Part shown: positions 43,730-51,807 of the stretch, piece by piece
Numbering within the stretch: the stretch's first letter is position 1
Layout: each line of letters starts with the position of its first letter
Assembly (NCBI GenBank): GCA_900544535.1
Contig: UQVH01000008.1
Span: 51,274-115,273, forward strand
Length of the DNA stretch: 64,000 nt
Reading direction: 5' to 3'
Source: an uncultured Bacteroidales bacterium
GTDB lineage: Bacteria > Bacteroidota > Bacteroidia > Bacteroidales > Muribaculaceae
The notes under the pieces: model-generated
The model's input: the letters and a program-made list of their open reading frames with translations, nothing else
Databases searched by the model: none
Told to the model about the DNA's origin: nothing
Program-made: the position numbers and the translations under genes

Positions 43730-45358
43730 TTAATATTTTTCAGGGCCGCTTTTTGTATACTCCACTACAATTTTATTCAACCGTTTTGCAATCATCGGAT
43801 TGTCCAGCACGACAAGCCAGCGATGTCCGGCGACATCATAGACTTTGAAGATGTGCGACGGCACTTCCGAAAGCCGGTATCTGTCAAACCATCTTTCCCA
43901 GAAATGAAGTTCGGAAAGTTCAACCGGATTGAGAGAGAATGTGACATTTCTGACAACGGCATCATCCGGCAGACATATCCACGTCATTCCCCACGACGGC
44001 TCACGGACACCCTTGTGACCGGCCACTGCATCGGCCAATCTTTCGCTGAGATCACGACTAAGTATGACAGTCGAGGGATCGCCTCCGTAATATCTTACAA
44101 TATCAGACATTCCCTTCATTCCCAGACTATGATAGGCGGAGAACAACAACGGAGCGATATATCTTCTCTCGAATGATGAAAGTTTCACATCTTCCGCCAC
44201 CACTGTACGATGCCCTCTTTCAATCTGCATTCTCATGTCTTCATAGGCTCTGTTGTTGGCCAGACATTTCGGGGCGAGAAACACTGTCGAGATTAATACT
44301 CCGACCGTACCGACAATTGAAAGTCCGGGAACAAACGCCCGTGTCGCATAACGTCCGATAACTGAAATCAGCAGAAGAAGAGAATAAATCTCGACCGGGA
44401 AACGCGAATTTTCACTGTCATGGCGGGTAAGAATCAGAAATATCAGAGAAACGGCAAACGAGATGAGCAAAATGTCGTTTTCGCGGGCAAAAATTTTCAG
44501 CCGAAATCCAGATCTTTTTCGGAAGACAATGAGCACAAAAAATGAAAACACCAACAGAAATGTCACACGCAGATTACCCAATGCAAGCACTGCCGATCCG
44601 AGCATTGCAATTTTAGCCACAAAGTCCGTATCATCCTGACCGCTCAGAAAACGATCGACGTTATATGGCGCGAGACAAAGACAGATCACTCCCAAAAAGA
44701 AACCGCTCAGCATGAAAATGCGTCTTGCATTCAGGCGTGACCTGTAAAAGATAGAATAATGAATGAACAATCCGGCAGCAAGCCCGACAACGAACCCTTC
44801 GTTGGTCCATCCGGCTATAACTCCTGAGAGTGTCCACAACGGCAGACTCCACCATTTCGCCCGCGCAAAGCGGTCTGATTGAAGAAGCAGATAGAAAATC
44901 AGGACTATCGAAATAGCAAACAGATAATTACAGGCGCCGCTCATCCACAGACAGGCCTGGAAAAATCCGGGGATGACAAACCACATTACAGTTGCCGCGA
45001 CAAGCGACAAAGGCAAAATCTGAGAGCGCCGACAAGCTCCAATCCTCGCAATAAGATACGATAGCAGCAGAAAGCAGACCGATGCCAGAAGATTGAAAGC
45101 ACCTTTGCCCAGCACCAGCGAAAAGAGCGCGACAAGAAGATGAGGCACAAAACGGGCCACTCCCGCAAAACGGTCCGTATAAAACGACAGATAACCGTAA
45201 AGCGGATGGATATAACTGAAATCTATCTTCTTTGTAAAAAACAGGAAATGATAATCGTCGACATACAGCGGAGTGTTTCTTACAATAAAATAGAAACATC
45301 CGCCTATGACAAGCAAGAGTATGCAGTAGAGTCGTTTATTATTTCCCGTTTCCGGCAT
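43730..45358 (-). CDS. DUF6056-like multi-pass membrane protein
   Basis: The 542-residue protein has about 9-10 membrane segments in its first 380 residues, and a soluble C-terminal part of about 160 residues (SDIVRYYGGDP, VSLNPVELSELHFWERWFD). The N-terminal extracytoplasmic loop starts with TPLYVDDYHFLFFTKKIDF, an Asp-rich first loop like those in GT-C glycosyltransferase-type proteins such as DUF6056. A glycosyltransferase role is possible but not shown. It is A+T-rich relative to its neighbours and lies 4 bp downstream of prmA, so it is probably co-transcribed. Confidence 0.6.
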   Translation of the reverse strand: MPETGNNKRLYCILLLVIGGCFYFIVRNTPLYVDDYHFLFFTKKIDFSYIHPLYGYLSFYTDRFAGVARFVPHLLVALFSLVLGKGAFNLLASVCFLLLSYLIARIGACRRSQILPLSLVAATVMWFVIPGFFQACLWMSGACNYLFAISIVLIFYLLLQSDRFARAKWWSLPLWTLSGVIAGWTNEGFVVGLAAGLFIHYSIFYRSRLNARRIFMLSGFFLGVICLCLAPYNVDRFLSGQDDTDFVAKIAMLGSAVLALGNLRVTFLLVFSFFVLIVFRKRSGFRLKIFARENDILLISFAVSLIFLILTRHDSENSRFPVEIYSLLLLISVIGRYATRAFVPGLSIVGTVGVLISTVFLAPKCLANNRAYEDMRMQIERGHRTVVAEDVKLSSFERRYIAPLLFSAYHSLGMKGMSDIVRYYGGDPSTVILSRDLSERLADAVAGHKGVREPSWGMTWICLPDDAVVRNVTFSLNPVELSELHFWERWFDRYRLSEVPSHIFKVYDVAGHRWLVVLDNPMIAKRLNKIVVEYTKSGPEKY

Positions 45359-45362
45359 CCGA

Positions 45363-46211
45363 TCAGATATTCTTCAATAGTTTCAGACAACACCAGTTGT
45401 TGAGGACGGTGTGGGATTTGTAGGTGAGGCCGAGTGGTTCGGCGGCGGCCATGATTACGGGAATGTCTTCTTCATAGAAACCGCTCAGAAGCATCGTGGC
45501 GCCAGGAGCGAGTGTCGCGGCGTAGGCGGCGATATCGGCAGTGATGATGTTGCGGTTGATATTGGCAATGAAGAGGTTGACATCTCTGATTCCGTCAAGC
45601 TGGGAGGCATCGCCGAGGTGAAGTTCAACCGATTCGGACGAATTCAGACGCATGTTTTCGACCGCGTTTGTGAACGCGAACTCGTCGATCTCGACGGCAT
45701 CGACACGTCGCGCGCCGCGCATGGTGGCGAGAATGGCGAGAATGCCTGTGCCGGTACCCATGTCCACAACATTCAGTCCCTGGAGATTCATGGCGAGCAA
45801 CTGGCGGATGACAAGCGAGGTGGTTGCGTGATGGCCTGTACCGAATGCCATTTTGGGATCAATGACGATGTCGTAGCGGCACTGCGGTATATCCTTGTGA
45901 AACGAACTGTGGATGACGCACTGATCGTCGATCACGATAGGCTTGAAATAGTTCTTTTCCCATTCTTTGTTCCAGTCCTGCCCTTCGACAACCTTGTCGG
46001 AAACGGCAAAAGATGTCTCCATCGGGAAATCGGCCAAAAGTTCATCAACGCTCTTACGGTCAAAGAGTTCAGCCTTTATATATGCCGTCAGACCGGTTTC
46101 ATCGGGTACAAAACTTTCAAACCCTGCTTGGGCAAGCAGGGCTGCGAGGATGTCGGTACGAGTCTCGTCGCAGGGAGTGGCGTCGAGACGCAGTTCTATA
46201 TAATCGTTCAC
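45363..46211 (-). CDS. prmA: Ribosomal protein L11 methyltransferase
   Basis: The 282-residue class I methyltransferase has SAM motif I VVDMGTGTGILAILA (about residues 143-157), motif II VDAVEID, and the family segment DPKMAFGTGHHATT just before the SAM site with FIANINRNI (NPPY-like position). An N-terminal substrate-binding domain (about 1-90) is present. It methylates ribosomal protein L11. Its stop is 4 bp before the next gene's ATG, and it follows a 92-residue protein gene by 34 bp, inside a longer leftward operon. Confidence 0.93.
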   Translation of the reverse strand: MNDYIELRLDATPCDETRTDILAALLAQAGFESFVPDETGLTAYIKAELFDRKSVDELLADFPMETSFAVSDKVVEGQDWNKEWEKNYFKPIVIDDQCVIHSSFHKDIPQCRYDIVIDPKMAFGTGHHATTSLVIRQLLAMNLQGLNVVDMGTGTGILAILATMRGARRVDAVEIDEFAFTNAVENMRLNSSESVELHLGDASQLDGIRDVNLFIANINRNIITADIAAYAATLAPGATMLLSGFYEEDIPVIMAAAEPLGLTYKSHTVLNNWCCLKLLKNI

Positions 46212-46245
46212 TTCTGAATATTCTTTTTAATAGTATAGGGAATGG

Positions 46246-46524
46246 TTATTTGCGGCGGAACCAGCGCATGATCTTGAATGCCTTGCTGCCAAGACGGAAT
46301 GTCACGAGAGCGATGTCAAGATAGCTGAGAGTGCCGAGGACTTTGCCAAGTAATCCTCCGGACTGAACCGGATTGACTCTTTTCAGGCCGGTGAAATTGC
46401 GTTTCAGCCGATCGCTGCTGATTTCGATACGTGCGGCGGTATATGCCCGCATATAGCGCAGTTCTTCAAGCGTATAGCCCTTCCATTCGGGCTTTTCGTG
46501 AGGCAGTTCTTTTGTTGTGCTCAT
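46246..46524 (-). CDS. Hypothetical small protein of the YtxH/holin-like operon
   Basis: The 92-residue protein has a hydrophilic N-terminus (TKELPHEKPEWKGYTLEELR), a middle with RAYTAARIEISSDRL, and a C-terminal amphipathic or membrane-associated stretch (GLLGKVLGTLSYLDIALVTF) with a basic end (KAFKIMRWFRRK). I do not recognise a named domain, but proteins of this kind follow holin-like genes in Bacteroidales. It lies 12 bp after the holin-like gene and 34 bp before prmA. A role at the inner membrane is plausible. Confidence 0.65.
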   Translation of the reverse strand: MSTTKELPHEKPEWKGYTLEELRYMRAYTAARIEISSDRLKRNFTGLKRVNPVQSGGLLGKVLGTLSYLDIALVTFRLGSKAFKIMRWFRRK

Positions 46525-46536
46525 AATGCGTGGATG

Positions 46537-46878
46537 TCAGGGGTTGAAAAAGAGGCGTGATACGAAACGGGCGATCGGGTTGATGATCAGCTGCTTTCTG
46601 AACGCAAATGCCAGAGCGAACAGGAGGACATAGAAGCCACACATTATAAAATAAGCCCAGATCATGCCGATCTCTGATGCTATGCAACGGACAATCGCAA
46701 GCGAGAGAAAAAACATGATAAGCGAAATCAGGACAAAGGCCAGCAGCGAAAACGACAGCATCGTCAGCAGCATTGTCAGCTTTTCAGCAGCCGTCAGCCT
46801 GGCATAGTCGATATTGAGTTTCAGCACGGACCGCAGCTCGGTCCAAAAAGTGCTGAATTGGTTCTGTTTGTCTGGCAT
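46537..46878 (-). CDS. Phage holin superfamily III-like small membrane protein
   Basis: The 113-residue protein has a short cytoplasmic N-terminus with an amphipathic segment (LRSVLKLNIDYARLTAAEKL) and two long membrane helices (about 45-70 and 78-100). This is the pattern of the Bacteroidetes phage_holin_3_6 (Actinobacterial holin-X like) family, which are chromosomal proteins of unknown function and not evidence for a prophage. The ATG at 46878 (MPDKQNQF) is used. An extension to 47007 would cross a structured intergenic region. Confidence 0.75.
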   Translation of the reverse strand: MPDKQNQFSTFWTELRSVLKLNIDYARLTAAEKLTMLLTMLSFSLLAFVLISLIMFFLSLAIVRCIASEIGMIWAYFIMCGFYVLLFALAFAFRKQLIINPIARFVSRLFFNP

Positions 46879-47034
46879 AGGGATGAAGAAATGCGCGAAG
46901 AAACGCACAAAATAAAGAGGTGATGAATTAGCATGGCTTACCACTCCGCGGGTCCCTGCGGAAACCGCGGGGCGGTAAAGCATCGCGTAATCTGTTTGCC
47001 GGCGCAAGCCGCCGGTACCGAAAGAGCGGCCCTA

Positions 47035-47232
47035 TCAGTCGTCGATTTCGGTTGTGAGCTGCTCGACAAGAGCGTCGATCTCATTGTCAGAGCAGATGAT
47101 TCCTTTCTTGCGGAGAAGATCGGCGATGCGCGCACGGATGTCCTCGCCCTTTTCAGGAGCGAAAAGCACAGCGGCACCTGCGCCAACGATAGCGCCTCCG
47201 ATAAATGCGTATAGCAATGACAGATTTGACAT
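47035..47232 (-). CDS. YtxH-domain small membrane protein 1
   Basis: The 65-residue protein has one N-terminal glycine-rich membrane helix (LLYAFIGGAIVGAGAAVLFAP) and the hallmark AAVLFAPEKGEDIRARIADL of YtxH proteins, a small stress-associated family. The acidic C-terminus (ALVEQLTTEIDD) is likely soluble. It is second in a leftward operon, 50 bp after a related YtxH gene and 156 bp before the holin-like gene. Confidence 0.85.
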   Translation of the reverse strand: MSNLSLLYAFIGGAIVGAGAAVLFAPEKGEDIRARIADLLRKKGIICSDNEIDALVEQLTTEIDD

Positions 47233-47282
47233 AATTCTGTGTTTTGGGAATGTTAACAGTGTTTTTTACTAATTATCGCGGA

Positions 47283-47480
47283 TTACTTCTCGATTTCATC
47301 GGCGATTTCGTCAGCGAGCTCCTCAAGTTTGCTCTTCTGAAGTTTCACGCCTTTGCTTTCAAGATACTTGACGATATTGCGGCGAGTCTTTTCGCCCTTT
47401 TCGGGAGCAAGGAGAAGACCAACTGTTGCGCCGGCAACGGCACCACCGATAACTGCGAGAACAATGTTTAATGCTTTCAT
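47283..47480 (-). CDS. YtxH-domain small membrane protein 2
   Basis: The 65-residue paralogue of the gene below has the same shape: a glycine-rich helix (LAVIGGAVAGATVGLLLAP), EKGEKTRRNIVKYL, and an acidic helical tail (LEELADEIADEIEK). It is the first gene of the operon and follows a clear promoter that sits right after the preceding antiporter gene. The leader is about 115 nt. YtxH proteins are linked with general stress responses in other bacteria, and the function here is unknown. Confidence 0.85.
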   Translation of the reverse strand: MKALNIVLAVIGGAVAGATVGLLLAPEKGEKTRRNIVKYLESKGVKLQKSKLEELADEIADEIEK

Positions 47481-47600
47481 CTTTTCTGTTTATTAGTTTG
47501 AGGGGTTATATTTTCGTTTTACACTTTTTTAAACAATCCTCATGCAAGATGGTTCATTGGGATGACGAACGTTTTTTGCTGCCGGCATTGTTTTACGCCC

Positions 47601-47632
47601 CTAAGTTACAATGTTTCCGTCGAGTTTGCAAA
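47601..47632 (-). promoter_or_regulatory. Promoter of the YtxH/holin-like/prmA operon
   Basis: On the minus strand, TTTG (47629-47632), a 20-bp spacer and TAACTTAG (47601-47608) fit the consensus with one mismatch in the -7 box. It starts 5 bp downstream of the antiporter stop codon. Confidence 0.6.
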
Positions 47633-47637
47633 TTTTA

Positions 47638-49899
47638 TCAGCCTTCAATACCGGCAAGCCGTCTGACCGAACCGACAGCCCAGACAGTATCCCCCTCGGC
47701 AAACACGATCGACGGATCGGGCTGGAGATAATCGTCCCCGCGCTGCACGGCCACAAGCAACGATTCCCAGACATTCCGGAAATTCGAGCTGACAATTGTC
47801 TTGCCGATAAGAGGCGAAGTAGCTTTGAGACGCACCCCGGTAAGGCGGATGTCGTCGGCAGTCACGGCAGGAGCATCATCACAGACAGCCTCCACAACGG
47901 GGAGCAATTTCTGAATCTCCTCATCGGTTCCTATCACACCGAGCACGTCACCCGGAAAGACACGTTCATCGGCACCCGGAACCATGATCAGATCGCCGCC
48001 ACGCTGAATCGACGACACCGAGACGCCGAATCGGCTGCGAAGGCCTGAATTTTTCAACTGTTCACCGACAAAGGGACATTTGTAACCGACCGTCATATAG
48101 GCAAGGTGCATGTTGGGGACAAGGCGGTTTTTAGCTCCGCTCCGGCGCAGTTCGCGTTCGTTGAGATTGTCGATAAAACGCGACTCTATGCGGATCATTC
48201 GCCTGTGGGCTGATTTGGAGAATGAAAGGACAAGGATGAAGAACAGCCCCACTCCGATTGTCCAGCCGACTGTCATCGAATAGATCGAGCTAAGAAGATA
48301 AACGAGTATGGCCATCGCAATGAGCAGGCGCACGATTGTCATGACGATCAGAGGCACGTCATAGCGGGCATTGGCCGCGATCAGACGTTCGCGCTCAGTC
48401 TTCTTCGATGCCGGATAGGTCATAGCCAGAAGGAACGGCGCCATCATCAGCAGAGAGACTACTGTGGTCAGCAGCCGACCCCAGTTCGGGAAGAAACCAA
48501 TGAACGCAGGCAGGATGTAATCAAGCGATATAAGCGCAAGAGCAATGAGTACAATCGAATAGAGGACGACTCTCCACAGGTAGCGCTTGAACAGCGAGTG
48601 CCAGAGCTGACGTGTGGCGCTGGCCGATGTGGTGGCTTCCTCTGTGTAGCGGTCGATAAGAAAATGGAGCCTCCGCGGAAGATGCGATTCGACGAAATCG
48701 GCTACCGGATCGGCCATGCGTATGAAATAAGGAGTGGTGAACGTGGTGACAACCGACACTGCCACCACTATCGGATAAATCTGGGCGTCAAGCACACCGA
48801 GCGACATACCGAGCGACGCGATGATAAAGGCAAACTCACCTATCTGTGTGAGCGAGAAGCCCGATTCGATGGCCACACGCAGAGACTGTCCGGTCAGCAG
48901 CATACCGGTAGTCCCGAAAAAGATCATGCCGCAGACCACAACCGCCGAGAGTATCAGTATCGGCAACCAGTATTGCACGATGATGGCCGGATCGACCATC
49001 ATGCCGACAGATATAAAGAATACCGAGCCAAAAAGGTCTTTGACCGGAAGCGTCACACGCTCGATACGTTCGGCAAAGCTCGTGCCCGCGAGGATCGAAC
49101 CCATGACGAAGGCCCCCAATGCCAGCGAAAATCCGCAGGCCACCGAGAAGACAGCCATGCCGAGACAAAGTCCCATCGAAATGATCAGCAGCGTCTCCGA
49201 ATTGAGGAAACGGCGCTGTGAATTGAGCAGTGACGGCAGTACGAATACGCCGACTACAAACCAGATGATCAGGAAGAAGGCAAGTTTACTGATGCTGTAA
49301 AGCATCTCCCCTCCCTCAACGCTGTTGTTGATCGCGATGGAGGATAGCACTACCATCATCAACACCGCGAAGAGGTCTTCGACTATAAGCACGGCAAACA
49401 CCAGCGAGGCAAATTTGCGGTGACGCAGATTCAGATCCGTGAATGCCTTTATTATAATGGTGGTCGATGACATCGACAGCATACCTCCGAGGAAGAGGCT
49501 GTTGATGTGTGAGAATCCGAGTATATGACCCACTGCGAAACCGGCCCCCATCATGCCGCAGACTATAAACAGAGCCGTCACGACCGCCGAACCGCCCGCA
49601 TTGACGAGTTTCTTGAAACTGAATTCAAGACCGAGTGAAAAGAGCAGGACCACGATGCCCAGCTGCGCCCAGAACTCGATATTGTCCTCCGTCGTCACCG
49701 ACGGCAGATATTCAAAATTAGGGCTGGCGAGAAATCCGGCCACGATATAGCCGAGTACCACCGGCTGTTTCATCCACTTGAAAAGGAGGGTTGTCACCGC
49801 TCCGAGAATCAGAATGAAGGCCAGATCGCGGATGAGGCCCTCGACATTGAAAGCCTCCGCGACAGGCGCCGCATTGGCGAGAATCAGATTCAGTAACAT
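47638..49899 (-). CDS. CPA2-family cation:proton antiporter with C-terminal TrkA-C domains
   Basis: The 753-residue protein has an N-terminal Na+/H+ exchanger-type domain of about 12 helices (about 15-390, with FLASPNFEYLPSV, LFSLGLEFSFKKL, SSTTIIIKAFTDL) and further helices (about 425-570), then two soluble TrkA-C-type domains (about 600-680 and 685-753, with VPGADERVFPGDVLGVIG and FAEGDTVWAVG). It resembles KefB/KefC and related K+ or Na+/H+ antiporters but lacks an obvious TrkA-N nucleotide-binding domain. It ends 5 bp upstream of a promoter for the next operon. Co-transcribed with the MgtC-like gene (20-bp gap). Confidence 0.88.
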   Translation of the reverse strand: MLLNLILANAAPVAEAFNVEGLIRDLAFILILGAVTTLLFKWMKQPVVLGYIVAGFLASPNFEYLPSVTTEDNIEFWAQLGIVVLLFSLGLEFSFKKLVNAGGSAVVTALFIVCGMMGAGFAVGHILGFSHINSLFLGGMLSMSSTTIIIKAFTDLNLRHRKFASLVFAVLIVEDLFAVLMMVVLSSIAINNSVEGGEMLYSISKLAFFLIIWFVVGVFVLPSLLNSQRRFLNSETLLIISMGLCLGMAVFSVACGFSLALGAFVMGSILAGTSFAERIERVTLPVKDLFGSVFFISVGMMVDPAIIVQYWLPILILSAVVVCGMIFFGTTGMLLTGQSLRVAIESGFSLTQIGEFAFIIASLGMSLGVLDAQIYPIVVAVSVVTTFTTPYFIRMADPVADFVESHLPRRLHFLIDRYTEEATTSASATRQLWHSLFKRYLWRVVLYSIVLIALALISLDYILPAFIGFFPNWGRLLTTVVSLLMMAPFLLAMTYPASKKTERERLIAANARYDVPLIVMTIVRLLIAMAILVYLLSSIYSMTVGWTIGVGLFFILVLSFSKSAHRRMIRIESRFIDNLNERELRRSGAKNRLVPNMHLAYMTVGYKCPFVGEQLKNSGLRSRFGVSVSSIQRGGDLIMVPGADERVFPGDVLGVIGTDEEIQKLLPVVEAVCDDAPAVTADDIRLTGVRLKATSPLIGKTIVSSNFRNVWESLLVAVQRGDDYLQPDPSIVFAEGDTVWAVGSVRRLAGIEG

Positions 49900-49919
49900 G
49901 CGTAAGAGTCAGTTTGTGA

Positions 49920-50636
49920 TCAGCTTAGATCCGCCTGGTTTGAGAGCGAGATCGAAAGTGTGGGCTGCAGGTCATGGAGAGCGGAGAAAACCTCAATGAA
50001 ATCCGAATGTTCGCGTATGAGGATGAGCAGGTTGAGCCGTGTGGTCGAAGCCTCGTAGTCATACTCCACATAGAAGCGCGAGAGGTGTATGTTGTAACGT
50101 TCAAGTACCTCGCGGTATGGCTCGATCGACTTGACCACACCCTTTACCTTAAGACGGATGGTGCGGGCCTCGTTGCCTACGTTGACACGGTGTTCGATCT
50201 GTTCGAGAATAGTCAGCACGAAAAGCACCAGCAGCGTTGCGACAAACGCGATAACATACAGTCCGCAGCCTACGGCCATGCCGATCGTGGCTATGATCCA
50301 TATTCCGGCGGCGGTGGTCAGTCCGCGGACTGATCCTTTCATCTGTATGATGGTGCCCGCGCCTAAAAAGCCGATGCCTGAAAGGACCTGGGCGGCAATT
50401 CGGCTGGGGTCGCCGCGAAGCAGTCCTACGGTCTCCTGGCAGACGTAGATTGAGAGCATCATGGCAATGCAGGCGCCCATAGAGATCAGCGAGAAGGTGC
50501 GCACACCGGCCATCTGCCCTTTGCGCTTGCGTTCGATGCCGATCAGGCTGCCGAAGAGGAGACTGACCACGATACGGACGATGGCCGTTGTCGATGTCAG
50601 TTCCACATTGTTTATTGATTGCCAGAAGTGCTCCAT
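49920..50636 (-). CDS. MgtC/SapB family membrane protein
   Basis: The 238-residue protein has an N-terminal MgtC domain (about 15-155, five helices, including RIVVSLLFGSLIGIERKRKG and GFLGAGTIIQMKGSVRGLT with the conserved Arg and Asp/Glu-region residues) and a C-terminal soluble ACT-like domain (about 160-235, with VKSIEPYREVLERYNIHLSR). MgtC proteins help adaptation to low Mg2+ and envelope stress by acting on the F1Fo ATP synthase in some species, and the Bacteroidetes role is unknown. It lies 4 bp after the coiled-coil gene and 20 bp before the antiporter gene. Confidence 0.9.
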   Translation of the reverse strand: MEHFWQSINNVELTSTTAIVRIVVSLLFGSLIGIERKRKGQMAGVRTFSLISMGACIAMMLSIYVCQETVGLLRGDPSRIAAQVLSGIGFLGAGTIIQMKGSVRGLTTAAGIWIIATIGMAVGCGLYVIAFVATLLVLFVLTILEQIEHRVNVGNEARTIRLKVKGVVKSIEPYREVLERYNIHLSRFYVEYDYEASTTRLNLLILIREHSDFIEVFSALHDLQPTLSISLSNQADLS

Positions 50637-50640
50637 GCGA

Positions 50641-51600
50641 TTATTTTTTCAGAGTGAAGTGACGCGAGCTGAGACGGTAACCGTCAGTGAAAAGCTCAAC
50701 AGTATAGTCGCCGGGGGTCAGAGTGGTGTTTACGTCCCAGTAGATCTTTATTCCTGCGATTTCGTCACCGGCATATTCTATGCTCTTGCGCGCAGTGCAC
50801 GGAATCGAACGGCCCTCGAAAGGAAACGAGCCGGCGCCGCCGAGCAACTGACCTTCGGGATTGACGATGCGGAGATAGATCACCTTTTCTCCCACGGGAG
50901 TTGAATTGTTCTGCGGAATTGTAAATGTCACCATCAGCTGCTTGGCTTTAGTAACATTCTTTTCAGCCTTGCCGTTTTTCTTAAGTCCGGTGAGAGTAAC
51001 TCCCGTCACGTTGAGCTTTTCGGCAAGAGTCATGCGCTCGCTCAGGGTCTCGTTACTGCGGGTCACCTCCTGCACCTGCGACGACAGACGCTGGTTCTGA
51101 TCCTTGATTTCCTGATTCTCGGCGCGCAGACCTGCATTTTCCTTGTTCAGCGAGTCAATCTGGGCAATATAATGGCGGAGAAGGCCTTTAAGAGTCGAGA
51201 TCTCGTTCTGAAGCTCGTTGATACGAGCCTGTGATTTGACCTTCTCACTCTTGAGTTCCTTCATAAGCTGCTCGACCTTTGCTTTGGCGGCGGTATATTT
51301 TGCAAGAATCGTGTCGTTGGCCAGACGCTGTGCCTGGTCCTCATATTGCTGGAATTCGGCATTGAGCATATCGAATTCATTGGTGAGCTGAAGCTGTTCG
51401 TTCTGAAGCTGAAGTTCCTCATTCTGAAGACGGGCTTCATTGACCTCCGATTTGAGCGATGCCACCTGAGTGACCCCGAAACCTACGGCGATAAGCAAAA
51501 GAACTGCAAGAACTATGATCAGGATGATCATAGGCGACATTTTACCTTTCATACTGCTGTGAAAAATTTTGAATATTGTTCTGTTTGAAGAATTGGCCAT
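50641..51600 (-). CDS. Coiled-coil membrane-anchored protein of unknown function
   Basis: The 319-residue protein has an N-terminal membrane helix (about 22-45, MIILIIVLAVLLLIAVGFG), a long coiled coil (about 50-200, rich in Glu, Gln, Leu, Asn), and a C-terminal beta-rich domain (about 205-319, KNVTKAKQLMVTFTIPQ, and VNTTLTPGDYTVELF) that looks like an Ig- or Big-type fold. The ATG at 51600 lies only 11 bases from the -7 box. An in-frame ATG at 51552 would give a 50-nt leader and 303 residues, and either is possible. It leads a leftward operon with an MgtC-like protein and a cation antiporter, so a role in envelope or ion-stress sensing can be proposed but not shown. Confidence 0.75.
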   Translation of the reverse strand: MANSSNRTIFKIFHSSMKGKMSPMIILIIVLAVLLLIAVGFGVTQVASLKSEVNEARLQNEELQLQNEQLQLTNEFDMLNAEFQQYEDQAQRLANDTILAKYTAAKAKVEQLMKELKSEKVKSQARINELQNEISTLKGLLRHYIAQIDSLNKENAGLRAENQEIKDQNQRLSSQVQEVTRSNETLSERMTLAEKLNVTGVTLTGLKKNGKAEKNVTKAKQLMVTFTIPQNNSTPVGEKVIYLRIVNPEGQLLGGAGSFPFEGRSIPCTARKSIEYAGDEIAGIKIYWDVNTTLTPGDYTVELFTDGYRLSSRHFTLKK

Positions 51601-51610
51601 TGAAATTTTG

Positions 51611-51642
51611 CAAAATTACTAAACCCGCGCCTAAAAACCAAA
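51611..51642 (-). promoter_or_regulatory. Promoter of the coiled-coil/MgtC/antiporter operon
   Basis: On the minus strand, TTTG (51639-51642), a 20-bp spacer and TAATTTTG (51611-51618) match the consensus exactly. The -7 box ends 11 bases before the ATG at 51600, so the mRNA would be almost leaderless unless a downstream start is used. Confidence 0.8.
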
Positions 51643-51727
51643 TCCTGACCACCGACGGCCCTATAAAAATTCCAACTGACTAACTTTTTAAGAGGTCATC
51701 TGAATCCTGTAGGCTGCCAGTATCCGA

Positions 51728-51783
51728 TAAAAAATCCTCCCCCGGAAGCCATGTCATTTCGCACAGGCATCCGGGGGAGGATT
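51728..51783 (-). terminator. Terminator after the DUF5723 gene
   Basis: On the minus strand, AATCCTCCCCCGGA (51770-51783) and TCCGGGGGAGGATT (51733-51746) form a 14-bp stem, and the T-run TTTTTT ends the structure (51730-51735). Confidence 0.85.
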
Positions 51784-51807
51784 AGGCTTTGTGTTGTATC
51801 TGTGAAG

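Noticed and set aside
45411..46217. A 268-codon open frame on the plus strand opposite prmA.
   Set aside because: It is a mirror of prmA, which has clear S-adenosylmethionine motifs. No promoter or conserved motif supports the plus frame.
46537..47480. A prophage remnant suggested by the holin-like protein.
   Set aside because: The protein belongs to a family that is widespread in Bacteroidetes chromosomes, and the neighbours (YtxH, prmA) are not phage genes.
48598..49221. A 207-codon plus-strand open frame within the antiporter gene.
   Set aside because: It is rich in Arg and His, low in hydrophobic residues and antisense to conserved membrane helices.
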